Below are positions 36,701-45,028 of a stretch of 64,000 nucleotides of DNA, one piece after another; the stretch's first letter is position 1; each line of letters opens with the position of its first letter. Source of the DNA: Bacteroidota bacterium (GTDB lineage Bacteria > Bacteroidota > Bacteroidia > UKL13-3); NCBI GenBank assembly GCA_947477885.1, contig CANJUD010000002.1, positions 248,001-312,000 of the forward strand, in the 5' to 3' direction. The notes below the pieces were generated by a model. The model searched no databases. It saw only the letters and a program-made list of their open reading frames with translations, and was not told where the DNA came from. Made by a program: the position numbers and the translations under genes.

Positions 36701-36890
36701 TAAATTATATATTTCTACCGAAAATCTAAAAACAATTTATATATATAATTTGCTTGGTGAATTAGTGTATCAATCCAATTTTGTCCTTTCAAAACCTATT
36801 GATATTTCTGCACTTGGCAAAGGATTATATCTATTAAAAGCCGAAAACACTTTTGGTGAAAAACATGTTATAAAATTTGTGAAAGAATAA
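33732..36890 (+). CDS. Large T9SS-exported protein with PKD-like domains, 1052 aa
   Basis: An exported protein with signal peptide LLLCVFSMAVFASSTHAQ. Residues about 28-390 resemble a beta-propeller module common in Bacteroidota surface proteins (NNWCFGRKAGITFNT, LLLYTGDGYRIWNK, GPQLGPDNRIYLLRG). Several PKD/Ig-like units follow (YNWYFGDGDSATGKSVVHQY, SFLFNDTGAYSVKLTVQSKQ, IVQDTGYYNTKLIYVTKQ), and it ends with a T9SS C-terminal domain (MYIYPNPANDKLYIS... KHVIKFVKE). Its start overlaps the end of the preceding gene, so the pair likely forms an operon driven from 30241. It probably serves as an adhesin or structural surface protein. Confidence 0.75.
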   Translation: MTKIQLLYRLLLCVFSMAVFASSTHAQMGNNWCFGRKAGITFNTLPASTFTSAIHDRDSDTSGARFSQCYSNCKGELLLYTGDGYRIWNKKHKLLPSCSIVAPTTYNSLFLPDPNDDSTIFLFVNGVDTSVSHFEYYTIDLRLDSGRGDISSGPTLISDSTSNVIAYIKHANDTSYWVLVKNNFFTVNAYLLSTAGLSKKPIVTKMIGKGWGNANSPSVNFRVSNTGKYIIAPQQSSIGKVINFIYDFDNATGKFSNARTLVDNQKFYFESSVYVAFSFSPNDSIVYAITTNTGADSTLVYQIPTHDPNPYLKIKLVNGGITNDGNKGPQLGPDNRIYLLRGRDSTRSGRYLSYIPYPDVWGSGSGLIINGIKVDSGTNCKTGDMPCYAFPVKRIANKFDVTGANGCGYDSVRFTADADSAFKSYNWYFGDGDSATGKSVVHQYKNPGSYYVKLGCELGNCGYMQWVGDSVTIKFKPTVSLNTNQTIYCGEQTIDAQVNYRYSDTVQVAWGDGTDTLLYVADTNLADSVQLQHIYNKTGNYAISCKAWNPNCYDSVATVYNIIIDTLPKSSFAADYITSCGTKSIILTDTSKFDSVVVNRTWHIYKVNGFDTTITTGAVNNLSFLFNDTGAYSVKLTVQSKQGCIDSLEKINYIQINPFPASKISGKTSWCGVDSTTLSVMGGNNYKWSTGDTTALVLLKPLTSNYYSVVVTNIYNCSAKDSVYITVGKILKPNFKPDYIQSCGYSTITLADSSGGMDSIIQQRKWMIEFPNNAIKQYDTVSSNKLKLIVQDTGYYNTKLIYVTKQGCTDSLTKTNVFRILPQPVVYIDSPSHNPLCFGDSFVLTAKQKDINYPPLVKYKWNAGPVNTPSIIVDSSNSYYVSATNSYGCGSQSNTVKISFLPQLFTNIKTAKDSLYTISTRPILSYTWYKDTIFYSNTSSLFHPPTGRYYVHVVDGNGCVANSGSLLHIGLNNITYTDNGMYIYPNPANDKLYISTENLKTIYIYNLLGELVYQSNFVLSKPIDISALGKGLYLLKAENTFGEKHVIKFVKE

Positions 36891-36987
36891 GGGGTGGAAT
36901 TTATCCCACTACTATTTAAATACCAGCCATTTCCTTCCTGATCATGGATACTTGAAAAAAATCTTTTAAGTATTGCAACCTTTTTCA

Positions 36988-36995
36988 TACCTTTG
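36988..36995 (+). promoter_or_regulatory. Putative -7 box TACCTTTG upstream of the giant GEVED/PKD gene
   Basis: A consensus TAnnTTTG box ends 28 nt before ATG 37024, much like the gap at rpsL and gldK. The -33 position reads TTA, one mismatch from TTG. Confidence 0.5.
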
Positions 36996-37023
36996 GCCTC
37001 TTAATTATAAAAAACAACCACAA

Positions 37024-40000
37024 ATGAGGAAATTTTACGCATTGGTTTGCACCCTAATTTTATTGCAAACTACAAACACTCAAGCCCAATCATATTGTAC
37101 CCCAAGCTATACTGGATATGGTTGGAACAATAATAAAAATGTTTCTACCTCGTTCTATACCCACATCAAAAATGTGACCTTGGCTGATATGAACGTGAGC
37201 ACTGCGGCACCTCAGAACAATCCATCATCTACCTATGATGACAATACGCTTGAAACTGCTAGAGTGGCGAAGGGAGCTAGTTACCCACTAAGCATTTTCT
37301 TGGGCAATGGAGCCAATCCGCAAATAGTGGCGGTGTGGATTGATTACAATCAAAACTATACTTTTGAAACCACCGAGCGTGTATATGCTGCATTTGACCC
37401 CATGAATTCGGGCAACCACATTGCAGGCACCAATATCACCATTCCGGTAAATGCCAAAACTGGTGCAACCAGGATGAGAGTTGGAACCGTATTTTCAAAC
37501 ACAAATGCTGCAGCCAATATCCCCGACCCATGTAATAACAATGATGCCAATACCACCACCATCAAATGGAGCCAACACTTTCAAGATTTCACTGTGGATG
37601 TATATCCACCATCAGCACAAACTTATAAAAGTAGTGATGTTGCACAAATAAATTTTGATGAAGTAACACAGGGAAGTACCGATAATCAAATACTAAAAAT
37701 AATAGTAGACAATAATCCTGGTGGAACGCTGAGTCCACTTACTGCGGGCAATTTTAACTTCAGCACTTTGGGAACTTCTAACCCCGCTGAAATTGCAAAA
37801 GCAAAACTATATTATACTGGTAACAATGCAAATTTTGGAATTACCAATCAAGTGGGTAGTGCTGTTAGCAGCCCTAGTGGTTCATTTTCTATCAATGCGA
37901 ACCAAGCTTTAAAGCAAGGTCAAAATTACTTTTGGTTGGTATATGATATCAGCAACACTGCACTATTAGGCAGCCTAGTAGATGCTCGTTGCTACGCTAT
38001 CGAAATTAATAGTATTAAACGTATTCCAACTAATGTAAATCCTGCCGGCAATCGCAGGGTAGGTTACTGCGTGAGCAGAGGCAATCAGACTAATTTTATA
38101 GGCATATATAGTGTGCAAATGGGCTCCATTAGCAACAGTACCTATTTCCAACAAACATCCGGTTATGTTGACTATACTTATTTGAGCGATACAGTTGATC
38201 GTGGCAATGCACAATCGATCGGTGTTGTGTGCGGCAATGGCGTAAATGCTACCAGAGTAAGGGCTTGGATTGACTTTAACCACAATGGTATACTAGACCC
38301 CACAACTGAAAAAGTATTAGATACTTTTAATTTTACTACCAACCAAACACAGGGTTCTTATGTACTATTACAACAAAATTTCAAAGTACCGAGCAATGCA
38401 GTGTGCGGCCCTACCCGATTGCGTGTGAGCACGCAAAGCTACCCCGTAACTGCACAAGGTCCTTGCACAAACCCAATACAAATAGGAGAAGTAGAAGATT
38501 ATACTGTTGTGATAAGAGAAAGCGGTCAACCTGTTTCTGAGTTTAAAGCTGGGGCTAGCTGCCTGGGCAGTCAAACCGATTTTTATGATGGGTCCTATAC
38601 TTTTGGAAACTATAATATCAATAGTTGGCATTGGGATTTTGGAGATGGCAATTTAGATACCGTAAATCAAAACCCATCACACACCTATGCAAGTGCAGGA
38701 GTATATAATGTAAAACTAACTACCAATACAAATTTACCGGGTACACCTTCTGTAATTACACATGCGGTAACTGTAGAAAAACCTCAGGCCGATTTTATAA
38801 CAGATTTAAATGTATACCAAGTGCCTATTACTTTCAACGATGTTACCTCGGGTGGCGTAGTTGTATTTTGGAATTGGGATTTTGGCGACCCACAGTCAGG
38901 AGCTTTCAATAAAAGTATACAACCACAACCCACACATACATTTGATACTGCAGGAACATATAATGTTAGGCTGATAGTTATTACACAAGGTGGCTGCATC
39001 GATACCATAGTTAAAACAATAACTATATTACAAAAACAACAACCTATATCTGACTTTACTGCCAATACTTTCAATCCCTATGTATATGAAAGTGTGAGTT
39101 TGCTCGACCAAAGTGTGAACCAACCCGACCAATGGAAATGGACCTTTAGCCCCAGCAAAATAAGTTTTAAAAACAGTACTAATGATACCACACAAAACCC
39201 AACAGTGAGCTTCGATTCTGTGTGTACTTATACCGTATTTCTTGAAGCTAAAAATATTGCGGGAAGTAATACCAGTAGCAAACAATTCATTGTTAAAAAC
39301 TATACAACACCTAAGGTTGGTTTTTATGCAACGCCTCTTACTGTTAAAGTTGGGCAACAAGTTAGTTTCATTGATACTTCCCTTAACGACCCTACTAATT
39401 GGGCTTGGGATTTTGGTGATACGATTTCAGGTGCTAATAATACATCTAATATTCAATTTGCTTTCCATAGTTTTGCCAATGCTGGTAAATATAAAATTAC
39501 ATTGTTAGTTAAAAACCCAGCAGGTAAAGACAGTATTGCTAAAAGCCAATATGTGAATGTAACAAACCAATTTAATATGTGCGATAATACCGCCGTTGTG
39601 AGCACTGCATACAAAGGTTTTATATATGATTCGGGTGGGCCTGTTACAAACTATAATGATGGTTCAAATTGCGGTTTTTTAATACAACCCAACTGTGCAG
39701 GTAAAATTGTAATATCATTCACAGCACTCGATATGCAAGCCAATGACTATGTGCAAGTATTTGATGGAGTAGATGATGTTTCTGGAAAACCATTACATCC
39801 TGGTCTTGGATTTACGGGCACCAATTCTCCGGGTTCATTAACAGCAAATAGTGGTTCTATATATATAAAAGAAATTACCGATGGCAATAATAACTCAGCC
39901 GGATTTGCTGCATCGTGGACCGCATTTGCCAATCAAAAACCAAAAGCAAAAATCAATGCCGACAGTGTTGCTTATATTAATAGTCCATATAATATTCGCA

Positions 40001-42744
40001 ATGCTACACAAACTGGTAGTGGAAACAAATATCAGTGGGATGTGGATGGTGACGGAGTAATAGATGATACTTTATTTAATACATCATATACTTATACAAG
40101 TTTAGGTCAGCAAACAATTATGCTGATCGCTACCAATTGTGCAGGGACTGACACCGTTTACAAAACTATCAATATCAAAACTCCAACTGCCGCTCCTGTC
40201 GTTAATTTCCTGTCTGACCAAGACACAGTTTACCCCAACGATCCAATACAATTAACCGACCTTTCAACCAATGGCCCTACAAGTTGGTTCTGGGAATTTT
40301 CTCCAGCCAATCAAGTATTCTTTATTACGGGTGATGAGTTTTCTCAAAACCCTCAAATAGGTTTTCTCACTTCGGGTAATTATACAATTTGCCTAACGGC
40401 TACCAATGCAATTGGTACAAGTGTAAAAGTTTGTAAAACCAATTTGGTTATTGTGAAAGAACTTGCACAAATGTGTATATTCCCTTATGAAACGACAGTG
40501 GCAGCAGGTTCTCTCTTCGATTCAGGAGGACCCAATGCAAACTATAGTGACAATGAAAACTGTAATTATAAAATAGGCCCATGTAATAGTGAAATAGAAT
40601 TAAAATTCAACAAATTCAATTTATCAAATGGCGACTATATAAGAATATATGATGGCTCTGACAATACAGGAACACCTTTATATAGTGGTCTTGGATACAG
40701 CGGTAGCAATATACCTGGCCCTTTCAATGCTTACTCAGGAAATATGTATATAGAATTTACATCCAATGCACAGGGAAACTCAGCAGGATTTGCTGGCGAG
40801 TGGAACAGCAAACCTTTGCAAGCAGCAGTTGCCGATTTTATCGTTCCCGCTAAAGTATATAATAGTGGTATAACGCATTTTGTAAACTCAAGTAGTAATG
40901 GTACAACCTATGAGTGGGATTTTGATGGCAATGGCACTACAGATTCAACCACCACTGACGGTGATTGGAAATTTAACGCAACTGGAAATGTAGATGTAAC
41001 CTTAACAGTGACCAATTGTTTGGGAACAACTTTTATAACAAAAACTATAAGCGTAGTTGCACCAACTGCCAAGCCCGCAGCAGGTTTCACTGCCGACTTC
41101 ACCATTGCTGACACCATGCAAGTTATAACCCTGATGGATACAAGTACCAATGGTCCCAAAACTTGGAGTTGGGCTATCACACCATCAGCAACAGTGAACT
41201 TTCTAAACGGCAGCTCAGATTATAAAGCTATAATAAACTTTACTGATACCGGCGATTATAAAGTATGTTTAACGGTATCAAATAATTTTGGAAACGACAA
41301 TGTGTGTCGCACTGCATATATACATGTATCAGCAATATGCCGCCCCAATCCTACTATGATTAGTGGTGTTGGATTAAATAGAGTAGGCATTAATAGCATC
41401 ACAAAAACTACACCTTCAATTGTGGGATATACTGATTATACCATGAATGGTGTTTCATTCAAACTAGAAAGAAAAGCTAAAACTACTTATAGATTAGAAA
41501 AATTTGATATAGGTACCAATCAAAACTGGCGTGCATGGGTTGACTATGATCAGAATGGAGATTTTGATGTTACTAATGAGCGAGTGATTAATGATGCTCC
41601 TACAAGCAACCAAGTTGTATCTGGAAACTTTACTGTGCCTGCGGGTGCAAAAACTGGAATTACCAGAATGCGTGTTGCGGTAAGTTATAATAACAATCAA
41701 AACCAACCTTGTAATGTTTCATTTGGTGAAGTAGAAGATTATTTTGTTTTAATTACTGATGATAAAACCCCTCCAGTATTAACTTTAATAGGTAGCAATC
41801 CCGATACACTTGAGCAGGGACTAACCTATAATGACAAAGGTGCAACTGCTATAGATAATGTAGATGGAAATATTAGTGCCGATATAGTTTCAGCAAATAA
41901 TATAAATAACCAAGTAGTGGGAAGTTATATAGTAAAATATAATGTATCTGACTCAGCCGGGAACAAAGCACCTGAAGTGCAACGCACTGTATATGTATTA
42001 CCTGATAATACTGGCCCATCTATCTCACTATTAGGTGTGGATAGCCAATATGTAGAAGTGCATAACGCCTATATAGAAAAAGGTGCCACCGCTATTGATA
42101 GCATGGACGGAAATGTTACCAATACTATTATAGCAACAGGTGTAGTTGATACCAGTAAATTAGGATGGTATACTATTACCTATACCGCAACAGATAAGAG
42201 CAAAAATACCAATACACGCACACGTATGGTGCATGTTGGCGATACCACTCGCCCTGTTATAAAACTCATAGGTAAAGACAGTATATATATATTCCTCAAC
42301 GCAACCTTCACTGATCCTGGCGTAAAAATTACAGATAATTATGATGTAATTCCATTCTCTTCTATTGTTCGCACTGGCAATGTAAATAATACTGTGAAAG
42401 GATGGTATGCATTAGACTACGATGTGCAAGACAAACAGGGCAACAATGCATTAACAGTTACCCGCTGGATAAATGTAGATGCCAACGCCATCAATGTTCC
42501 TGCCGATAAATCATTCGAACTATATCCAAACCCAACTAATGACAAAATCAATATACAACTACAACAAAATAGCACTGCAGTGCGTTGGAATATATATGAT
42601 GCCACAGGCAAATTGATTGTAAATGGAAATCTTCGTGGTAGCACGCAAATTGATGCAGCTAATATGGCCAAAGGATTATATCATTTGCAATTGTTAGATG
42701 CCGATGGACGTACTTTGGGAAGCAAGCAATTTGTGAAAGAATAG
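37024..42744 (+). CDS. Giant multidomain T9SS cargo protein, 1906 aa (GEVED, PKD, CUB, DUF5011)
   Basis: The ORF track starts 17 codons early; ATG 37024 opens directly into the signal peptide (RKFYALVCTLILLQTTNTQAQ) and has a -7 box 28 nt upstream. In order the protein shows a GEVED-like domain (VAVWIDYNQNYTFETTERVY), an Ig-like module, a second GEVED (GEVEDYTVVI), PKD repeats (HWDFGDGNLDTV, WNWDFGDPQSG, WAWDFGDTISG), a CUB domain (CNYNDGSNCGF-like region), a PKD (YQWDVDGDGVIDD), a second CUB (NCNYKIGPCNSEIELKF), another PKD, a third GEVED (FGEVEDYFVLI), three DUF5011-type units (YNDKGATAIDNVDGNIS) and a T9SS C-terminal domain (ELYPNPTNDKINIQ). The architecture suggests a calcium-binding cell-surface adhesin; the ligand is unknown. 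Confidence 0.82.
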   Translation: MRKFYALVCTLILLQTTNTQAQSYCTPSYTGYGWNNNKNVSTSFYTHIKNVTLADMNVSTAAPQNNPSSTYDDNTLETARVAKGASYPLSIFLGNGANPQIVAVWIDYNQNYTFETTERVYAAFDPMNSGNHIAGTNITIPVNAKTGATRMRVGTVFSNTNAAANIPDPCNNNDANTTTIKWSQHFQDFTVDVYPPSAQTYKSSDVAQINFDEVTQGSTDNQILKIIVDNNPGGTLSPLTAGNFNFSTLGTSNPAEIAKAKLYYTGNNANFGITNQVGSAVSSPSGSFSINANQALKQGQNYFWLVYDISNTALLGSLVDARCYAIEINSIKRIPTNVNPAGNRRVGYCVSRGNQTNFIGIYSVQMGSISNSTYFQQTSGYVDYTYLSDTVDRGNAQSIGVVCGNGVNATRVRAWIDFNHNGILDPTTEKVLDTFNFTTNQTQGSYVLLQQNFKVPSNAVCGPTRLRVSTQSYPVTAQGPCTNPIQIGEVEDYTVVIRESGQPVSEFKAGASCLGSQTDFYDGSYTFGNYNINSWHWDFGDGNLDTVNQNPSHTYASAGVYNVKLTTNTNLPGTPSVITHAVTVEKPQADFITDLNVYQVPITFNDVTSGGVVVFWNWDFGDPQSGAFNKSIQPQPTHTFDTAGTYNVRLIVITQGGCIDTIVKTITILQKQQPISDFTANTFNPYVYESVSLLDQSVNQPDQWKWTFSPSKISFKNSTNDTTQNPTVSFDSVCTYTVFLEAKNIAGSNTSSKQFIVKNYTTPKVGFYATPLTVKVGQQVSFIDTSLNDPTNWAWDFGDTISGANNTSNIQFAFHSFANAGKYKITLLVKNPAGKDSIAKSQYVNVTNQFNMCDNTAVVSTAYKGFIYDSGGPVTNYNDGSNCGFLIQPNCAGKIVISFTALDMQANDYVQVFDGVDDVSGKPLHPGLGFTGTNSPGSLTANSGSIYIKEITDGNNNSAGFAASWTAFANQKPKAKINADSVAYINSPYNIRNATQTGSGNKYQWDVDGDGVIDDTLFNTSYTYTSLGQQTIMLIATNCAGTDTVYKTINIKTPTAAPVVNFLSDQDTVYPNDPIQLTDLSTNGPTSWFWEFSPANQVFFITGDEFSQNPQIGFLTSGNYTICLTATNAIGTSVKVCKTNLVIVKELAQMCIFPYETTVAAGSLFDSGGPNANYSDNENCNYKIGPCNSEIELKFNKFNLSNGDYIRIYDGSDNTGTPLYSGLGYSGSNIPGPFNAYSGNMYIEFTSNAQGNSAGFAGEWNSKPLQAAVADFIVPAKVYNSGITHFVNSSSNGTTYEWDFDGNGTTDSTTTDGDWKFNATGNVDVTLTVTNCLGTTFITKTISVVAPTAKPAAGFTADFTIADTMQVITLMDTSTNGPKTWSWAITPSATVNFLNGSSDYKAIINFTDTGDYKVCLTVSNNFGNDNVCRTAYIHVSAICRPNPTMISGVGLNRVGINSITKTTPSIVGYTDYTMNGVSFKLERKAKTTYRLEKFDIGTNQNWRAWVDYDQNGDFDVTNERVINDAPTSNQVVSGNFTVPAGAKTGITRMRVAVSYNNNQNQPCNVSFGEVEDYFVLITDDKTPPVLTLIGSNPDTLEQGLTYNDKGATAIDNVDGNISADIVSANNINNQVVGSYIVKYNVSDSAGNKAPEVQRTVYVLPDNTGPSISLLGVDSQYVEVHNAYIEKGATAIDSMDGNVTNTIIATGVVDTSKLGWYTITYTATDKSKNTNTRTRMVHVGDTTRPVIKLIGKDSIYIFLNATFTDPGVKITDNYDVIPFSSIVRTGNVNNTVKGWYALDYDVQDKQGNNALTVTRWINVDANAINVPADKSFELYPNPTNDKINIQLQQNSTAVRWNIYDATGKLIVNGNLRGSTQIDAANMAKGLYHLQLLDADGRTLGSKQFVKE

Positions 42745-42756
42745 TTATTAAAGATT

Positions 42757-42776
42757 CCCTTCGGCTTCGCTCAGGG
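42757..42776 (+). repeat. Dispersed repeat copy CCCTTCGGCTTCGCTCAGGG
   Basis: Imperfect copy of the dispersed repeat, 13 nt after the giant gene's stop and before the terminator. Confidence 0.7.
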
Positions 42777-42817
42777 TAAAAATGATTAATTGTTAATGAC
42801 AAACTAGTATGATATTT

Positions 42818-42852
42818 AATCCCACGTTATAATAAAGCGTGGGATTTTTTTT
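42818..42852 (+). terminator. Rho-independent terminator after the giant T9SS gene
   Basis: Stem AATCCCACG / CGTGGGATT with an AT-rich loop, followed by a run of T. The ORF-track start of the next gene (42839) lies inside this stem, which argues for the later ATG 42917. Confidence 0.88.
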
Positions 42853-42916
42853 ATACCCGTTGCAACCAAAAGTAGAAATTAAAGCATCTTACATAAAAAA
42901 ACATAAAAAATACAAA

Positions 42917-43861
42917 ATGAAATTATTGAAATTATTTACTTTTTTTTGCATTACACTACTAATTGTTACTTGCAAAAAAGATGTGCAAATTAATTATGCA
43001 TTAACACCAAATTTATTTTCTTCTGTTGATGATTTCTTTGCCAAAAATGCACCACCTATGCAAATCTATATTATTAATGGCAGCACGGGAGGCAGCTTCA
43101 CTACAACCCAAGGCACAATTGTAACAATTCCATCCAATGCGTTCGTTGCACCGAACAACACAATTGTAACAGGCAACCTTAAAATATTCTTTAAAGATAT
43201 ATATAAGAAGAGTGACATGTTTCTAAGCAACAAACCTGCAACTACTATTAATGGTGCCCCACTAAAATCTGCTGGAGAGTTCTATATAAAAGTAACATAC
43301 CAAGACACCAGTGTTGAAATAGCAAATGGTAAAAAAATTACAATTTCGCAACCCGCTAGTCTCACAGGTGGACTTGACAGCAAAAACAAAATGACACCAT
43401 TTAAAATGTTAAACAATGCTGATTCAAATGAATGGATTGCAACTTCAACTGACACTGTTGAATATTTGGCCGATAAATATATGTATAACTTATATAGTTT
43501 TAGCCACCCTGCTTCTGAGGGCAGCTGGTGCAATAGTGATAATTCCTCATTTTTCTCAGCCTATAAACAAACGCTTTTAACACTTTCTCCTACAGATATA
43601 AAAGCAGATTACAATACGCAAGTATTTTTAGTTTTTAAAAACATAAGTTGCATGGTGCACGTATATTATTCTAGTAATACTTTCCCTTATAATTATGCCC
43701 CCGAAGGATTAGAATGCACGCTCGTGGCTTGTGGCGTAAAAGATGGGAAACTTTATTCTTCGTTTGTACCTATTACAATTAGCACAAATAAAACTGTCAA
43801 TTTTTCATTGAAAGAATCAACAAGTAGTGAATTCATTAATCACTTACAAACTTTAAATTAG
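42917..43861 (+). CDS. Putative lipoprotein, unknown function
   Basis: A 314-residue protein that starts with a lipoprotein signal (LFTFFCITLLIVTCKKD, lipidated Cys about residue 19) when read from ATG 42917. The mature part opens with a stretch FAKNAPPMQIYIIN and GTIVTIPSNAFVAPNN, resembling the ZU5-like beta domain seen in many Bacteroidota lipoproteins. No catalytic motif is visible. The gene stands alone behind a terminator. The first residues after the Cys are Lys-Lys-Asp, and I cannot predict inner- versus outer-membrane sorting with confidence. Confidence 0.72.
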   Translation: MKLLKLFTFFCITLLIVTCKKDVQINYALTPNLFSSVDDFFAKNAPPMQIYIINGSTGGSFTTTQGTIVTIPSNAFVAPNNTIVTGNLKIFFKDIYKKSDMFLSNKPATTINGAPLKSAGEFYIKVTYQDTSVEIANGKKITISQPASLTGGLDSKNKMTPFKMLNNADSNEWIATSTDTVEYLADKYMYNLYSFSHPASEGSWCNSDNSSFFSAYKQTLLTLSPTDIKADYNTQVFLVFKNISCMVHVYYSSNTFPYNYAPEGLECTLVACGVKDGKLYSSFVPITISTNKTVNFSLKESTSSEFINHLQTLN

Positions 43862-43998
43862 TAAATAAGTGGACGAATACCTCGAAACATATAGAACCTT
43901 TCACCACGACCACCTAGTATTTAATAAGACTGCATCTAACTTCACAATTTTCAACTTTGGTCATCCTACTTCCAATTAACCAACTAACGACTACCCCA

Positions 43999-44436
43999 AT
44001 GACCAACAAAATCAACGCCCCCGAGCGGTCCTACTTATATATAAACATCTCGCAACTTCCCTTAAGTGGCAATGGATTACATACCGCAATCAATATATAT
44101 AAAGATGAATATATAGCGATGTTCAAAGGAGAAATATTAACTACACTCCAAGCAAAATTGAGAGCAAACAATAACAAAGATCAGTATTTCATCACCATGC
44201 TCGATGGCAGTATTATGGATTCGATGAAACGAAATTGTTTTGCCAAATATGCCAATGATGTGAAAGGTTCTGCAAACACGCTATTTACAAACAATGCCAA
44301 AATAGGATTGGATGACGAGGAAAATGTTTGCCTAATTGCTACACGCTATATAAAAATCGGTGAAGAGATTTTTTGCAGCTATGGTATTAGATATTGGGAG
44401 AAACACGCAGCAGTGGTGTCAGGTGTTTCCAGCTGA
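43999..44436 (+). CDS. SET-domain protein
   Basis: A small (145 aa) SET-domain protein, the fold of lysine methyltransferases. Seen are the N-terminal SGNGLHTAINIYKDEYIAMF strand region, the central NCFAKYANDVKG and NNAKIGLDDEENVCLIATR, and the C-terminal IKIGEEIFCSYGIRYWEK, in which the Tyr of CSYG matches the catalytic/SAM-site tyrosine. The usual NHS motif is replaced by a NDV-like sequence. The ORF track start at 43957 adds 14 unconvincing residues, so ATG 43999 is preferred. The stop codon lies within a perfect 13-bp hairpin. Bacterial SET proteins of this size are of unclear substrate. Confidence 0.78.
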   Translation: MTNKINAPERSYLYINISQLPLSGNGLHTAINIYKDEYIAMFKGEILTTLQAKLRANNNKDQYFITMLDGSIMDSMKRNCFAKYANDVKGSANTLFTNNAKIGLDDEENVCLIATRYIKIGEEIFCSYGIRYWEKHAAVVSGVSS

Positions 44437-44445
44437 CACCACTGC
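44410..44445 (+). terminator. 13-bp perfect hairpin at the 3' end of the SET gene
   Basis: GCAGTGGTGTCAG, 10-nt loop, CTGACACCACTGC. The stop TGA lies in the right arm. No T-run follows, so it may act as an mRNA-stabilising or Rho-linked end rather than a classical terminator. It also overlaps the end of the opposite-strand pseudogene region. Confidence 0.6.
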
Positions 44446-44447
44446 AA

Positions 44448-44829
44448 TCAATCCATTTCATTAGTCAAAATCTCCTTATATAATAGTTGATTTGAATAGG
44501 AAGTGATTTTGATATTGCGTTGCACAAAATCACCTGCCCCATCGCTATCTTTAGCAGATACCGTGGGCACGCCCAACCTACATCATCTCCATCCCTGTCC
44601 TTCCAATTCCTTTTATCTGTGCCCCAATAGAATACCCTTTAAACCAATGCACCACCGGCATCTTATCGGTTAAAATAGTTTCATTGCGGAGATTGTAAGC
44701 ATGCAGCACACGGTTTATTTCCCTGGGATTGGCATAACCATAATGATAGCCGACCGTAAAACCCTTTTGCCCCATTGCCTGCCCCACAAAAAATGCAAAG
44801 AGTAAAGAGAGGAGTGTTTTATTTAACAT
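44448..44829 (-). pseudogene. Frameshifted, shortened exported protein
   Basis: From ATG 44829 the reading frame gives a signal peptide (LLSLLFAFFVGQAMGQ) and FTVGYHYGYANPREINRVLH, then stops at 44578 (MEMM stop). The adjoining frame continues with LGVPTVSAKDSDGAGDFVQR and NIKITSYSNQLLYKEIL before stopping at 44448. This layout suggests the N-terminal part of an outer-membrane beta-barrel-type protein broken by a frameshift near 44580 and truncated. A TTTATTTG box, one base off consensus, ends 4 nt before the ATG. The ORF-track entry 44578-44856 is the first segment. Confidence 0.55.
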
Positions 44830-44952
44830 GCTGCAAATAAATACCAAATTCGCCAATATCTATATACCCTGATGAGTGTATTTTTAGACCCTGCCTTTGG
44901 TTCGGTCTTTTGACCAACCAACACGGAGGCAGCATTGATTACTAACTTTACT

Positions 44953-44972
44953 GTCTGAGCGAAGTCGAAGGC
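44953..44972 (+). repeat. Dispersed repeat copy CTGAGCGAAGTCGAAGG
   Basis: Copy of the dispersed repeat upstream of murF-alr, followed by short direct repeats of ACTGACTACT (44980-45003). Confidence 0.72.
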
Positions 44973-45016
44973 ACTGTTTACTGACTACTAATTACTGACT
45001 ACTGTTTGCCAACTAC

Positions 45017-45024
45017 TATATTTG
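45017..45024 (+). promoter_or_regulatory. Putative -7 box TATATTTG at a TTG start
   Basis: TATATTTG ends 4 nt before TTG 45029, the start of murF-alr. The -33 site at 19-nt spacing reads CTG, one mismatch from TTG. Confidence 0.55.
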
Positions 45025-45028
45025 CACC

